From DASPTB01 sp035623615 (GTDB lineage: Bacteria > Actinomycetota > UBA4738): 7,834 nt of DNA. Below are positions 6,145-7,834 of this stretch, piece after piece. How positions within the stretch are numbered: position 1 is the first letter of the stretch; each line of letters begins with the position of its first letter. Position numbers and translations under genes: made by a program. The DNA is taken from positions 1 through 7,834 of the forward strand of contig DASPTB010000023.1 in NCBI GenBank assembly GCA_035623615.1, written 5' to 3'. The notes beneath the pieces were generated by a model, which saw only the letters and a program-made list of their open reading frames with translations, was not told where the DNA came from and did no database searches.

Positions 6145-6894
6145 ATGAACGACTCTTCCCAATCCAGGGGTGTCTCGACCGCCCTCTGCAGGGGACGCCA
6201 AACGGTTCGAGCGCGAGTCTCCGCTTGGCCGATGGTGTACCTGCCGTTCGCGCGCCTCCGGTACAGGCGCGTGCCCAACCGGATCGTCGACCCGGCCACC
6301 GAGCTCGTGATCGAGGGCTTCCAGCGCTCTGGCAACACCTTCGCGGCGGCGGCCTTCGATCTGGCCCAGGGCCGTCCGGTCAAGACGGCCCACCACCTGC
6401 ACTCCTCGGCCCAGGTGCTCGAGGCCTTGCGGTTCGGGGTCCCGGTGCTCCTGCTCATCCGCGACCCGAAAGACACGGTCATCTCCCACGTCATCCGCGA
6501 GCCCTGCGTGACGATGCGACAGTCGCTCTCGGCGTGGATCCGCTTCTACGGCCGCCTTCTCCCCGTGGCCGACCGCCTGTTCGTCGCCGACTTCACCCAC
6601 GTCTCGAGCGATTTCGGCGCCGTCATCCGCGACCTCAACGTGCGCTTCGGGACGGGCTACAAGGAGTTCGACCACACCGACGAGAACGTGGCCCGATGCT
6701 TCGAGGCAATCGAAGAGCGAAACCGCGCCCGGTTCGGCACGATCGTCGAGGGCAAGGTCGCTCGCCCCTCCGAGGAGCGGGGCGCCCGCAAGGCCCAGCT
6801 CGTCGCGCAGTTCGACGCTCCCGGCCTCGCGTCCATGCGCGAGCGAGCGTTCGAGGTGTACCGGGCGTTCGTCCCCGTGGGCAGCGAGCCGTAG
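6145..6894 (+). CDS. Sulfotransferase family protein
   Basis: The 249-residue product is a predicted PAPS-dependent sulfotransferase. The 5'-phosphosulfate loop is EGFQRSGNTFAAAAF (57-71), VKTAHHLHS follows at 79-87, and the 3'-phosphate-binding segment is LLLIRDPKDTVISHVI (102-117), with the Arg and Ser that contact the nucleotide in this fold. The loop has R-S-G-N-T where the minus-strand enzyme has R-S-G-S-T, and the two share little else, so they are not recent duplicates. Length is at the short end for the fold. ATG at 6145 was chosen because GGAG lies just upstream (6137-6140) and a good -10 box lies at 6099-6104. A GTG at 6079 would add 22 Arg/Gly-rich residues but falls upstream of that promoter. 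The TAG stop is one base before the next gene's GTG, so the two are almost certainly one operon. Acceptor unknown; a glycan is likely from context. Confidence 0.85.
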   Translation: MNDSSQSRGVSTALCRGRQTVRARVSAWPMVYLPFARLRYRRVPNRIVDPATELVIEGFQRSGNTFAAAAFDLAQGRPVKTAHHLHSSAQVLEALRFGVPVLLLIRDPKDTVISHVIREPCVTMRQSLSAWIRFYGRLLPVADRLFVADFTHVSSDFGAVIRDLNVRFGTGYKEFDHTDENVARCFEAIEERNRARFGTIVEGKVARPSEERGARKAQLVAQFDAPGLASMRERAFEVYRAFVPVGSEP

Positions 6895-6895
6895 C

Positions 6896-7786
6896 GTGGC
6901 CGGGAGTGGCGACGCCTCGCGGGCGGCTTCCGTCGCCGAGTCCCCGACCGTGATCTTCCTGCACATCGGGAAGACCGCCGGCACGACACTGCGCCGGGTC
7001 CTCCGACGGAACTTCCCCTCCGCCGACGTCATGGTCGTGCGGGCTCGCGGTCGGCCGCGTACCGAGACGCTCACCGACTTCGCGCGGCTTCCCGAAGCCG
7101 AACGGGCCCGGCCCAGGCTGATCATGGGCCACACGGTCTTCGGGCTGCACGAGCTCGTGCCACGTCCCTCGACCTACGTCTCGATGGTGCGCAGACCGAA
7201 GAATCTCGTTTTGTCCCAGTACACGTTCGTCCAGCGCACTCCCGGGCACCGTCACCACGAGGAGGTCGTGGGAAGGGAGATGTCGCTGGAGGACTACATC
7301 GAGAGCGGTCTCGCACTCGAGATGGACAACAGCCAGACGCGGGCGATCGCCGGCGATCTGGACACACCCTACGGCGCTTGCACGGACGAGATGCTCGAGC
7401 GGGCCAAGCGCAACGTCGAGGGCCACTTCGCCGCCGTCGGCGTCACCGAGCGGTTCGACGAGTCGTTGGTCCTGATGCAGCACGCCTTCGGGTGGAGGAA
7501 GATCAGCTACGTTCGTGCGAACGTCGCCCCCGGGAAGCGCCCGGAACCGTCCGAACGCGCGCTCCGCCTCATCGCGGAGCACAACCGGCTGGACGACGAA
7601 CTGTACCGGTGGGTCTGCGACCGCTTCGAAACGGCCATCGCGGCCGACCCCGGGTTCGCCGCCGCTCGCGAGCGGTTCGAGCGGGCGAACGCCCGCTACC
7701 GGCCGTGGGGGAACGTGACGTACACGTTCCCGCAGCGCATGTACAGCCGCCTGCGCGAGCGGGGGATCGTCGCCCGCAAGGTCTGA
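6896..7786 (+). CDS. Sulfotransferase family 2-like protein (carbohydrate O-sulfotransferase type)
   Basis: The 296-residue product resembles the Sulfotransfer_2 group (PF03567), which includes animal heparan sulfate and chondroitin O-sulfotransferases and their bacterial relatives. The PAPS loop is FLHIGKTAGTTLRRVL (21-36), the H-I-x-K-T-A-G-T type that separates this group from the LPRSGST type. Other landmarks are MGHTVFGLHEL (77-87), the 3'-phosphate site YVSMVRRPKNLVLSQY (94-109), DNSQTRAIAG (144-153) and VGVTERFDESLVLM (181-194), in the order usual for the group. The predicted role is O-sulfation of a sugar residue using PAPS. There is no signal peptide or membrane anchor, so the enzyme should be cytoplasmic, unlike the Golgi-anchored animal enzymes. 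GTG at 6896 starts one base after the previous stop, has no clear ribosome site and is probably translated by reinitiation. The C-terminal region is Arg-rich and basic, which could help bind an acidic glycan (inference). Confidence 0.9.
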   Translation: MAGSGDASRAASVAESPTVIFLHIGKTAGTTLRRVLRRNFPSADVMVVRARGRPRTETLTDFARLPEAERARPRLIMGHTVFGLHELVPRPSTYVSMVRRPKNLVLSQYTFVQRTPGHRHHEEVVGREMSLEDYIESGLALEMDNSQTRAIAGDLDTPYGACTDEMLERAKRNVEGHFAAVGVTERFDESLVLMQHAFGWRKISYVRANVAPGKRPEPSERALRLIAEHNRLDDELYRWVCDRFETAIAADPGFAAARERFERANARYRPWGNVTYTFPQRMYSRLRERGIVARKV

Positions 7787-7800
7787 GCGCGTGCCGGCCA

Positions 7801-7827
7801 GAGCCCCTGCTCGTTCTGTTTCTTCCC
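7801..7827 (+). terminator. Weak terminator candidate after the sulfotransferase pair
   Basis: GAGC-ccct-GCTC (7801-7812) forms a short 4-bp stem followed by a T/C-rich tract GTTCTGTTTCTTCCC (7813-7827), starting 14 bases after the stop of the last gene. The stem is short, so this is tentative. The remaining bases to the window end show no gene. Confidence 0.22.
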
Positions 7828-7834
7828 TCGCGCG

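Noticed and set aside
4461..6953. Very long open frame (830 codons) on the plus strand opposite the wzy-like gene
   Set aside because: Its translation is low-complexity, rich in Arg, Gly, Asp and Glu, and it is antisense to a clear polytopic membrane protein. It is a GC-codon-bias shadow.
6635..7582. Minus-strand open frame of 315 codons opposite the two plus-strand sulfotransferases
   Set aside because: It spans the junction of two well-supported genes with PAPS-binding motifs, and its product shows no fold signature.
1..7834. Search for CRISPR arrays, tRNA or rRNA genes, insertion sequences and attachment sites
   Set aside because: No regularly spaced repeats, tRNA-like cloverleaf, transposase motif or terminal inverted repeats with target duplication could be seen by eye on either strand.

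Overview
The window comes from a GC-rich bacterium, most likely an actinomycete in the broad sense (Actinomycetota). The best lineage evidence is the C-terminal part of the RNA polymerase beta' subunit at the left edge, whose trigger-loop region and C-terminal block read as actinobacterial-type RpoC. GC-rich third positions, GTG starts and frequent long antisense open frames fit this. I cannot place it more finely without a search.

Layout: (1) 1-1172, the 3' end of rpoC (+), closed by a strong GC hairpin at 1227-1252. (2) 1259-2254 (-), a convergent gene for a Tat-exported glycoside hydrolase resembling family GH26. (3) 2255-2520, a divergent regulatory region with a large imperfect inverted repeat and an extended -10 promoter candidate. 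(4) 2521-3561 (+), a cytoplasmic beta-propeller-like protein of unknown function. (5) 3587-5939 (-), a two-gene unit: a polytopic O-antigen ligase/polymerase-like (Wzy/WaaL) membrane protein, followed by an overlapping sulfotransferase. (6) 5940-6144, a second divergent regulatory region. (7) 6145-7786 (+), two adjacent sulfotransferases separated by one base and from a different branch than the first. The last 48 bases hold no gene I can support.

How the genes fit together (inference): a glycan polymerase/ligase, three sulfotransferases of three different types and a secreted glycoside hydrolase together suggest a locus that builds, sulfates and trims a surface or extracellular polysaccharide. 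The sulfotransferases would use PAPS in the cytoplasm, Wzy/WaaL would polymerise or transfer the glycan on the outer face of the membrane, and the Tat-exported hydrolase would act outside. No PAPS-making genes, glycosyltransferases, flippase or polymerase-length regulator lie in the window, so the locus must extend to the right or use functions encoded elsewhere. The abrupt change from rpoC to this accessory cargo, where many bacteria carry rpsL-rpsG-fusA, marks a synteny break immediately after a core operon.
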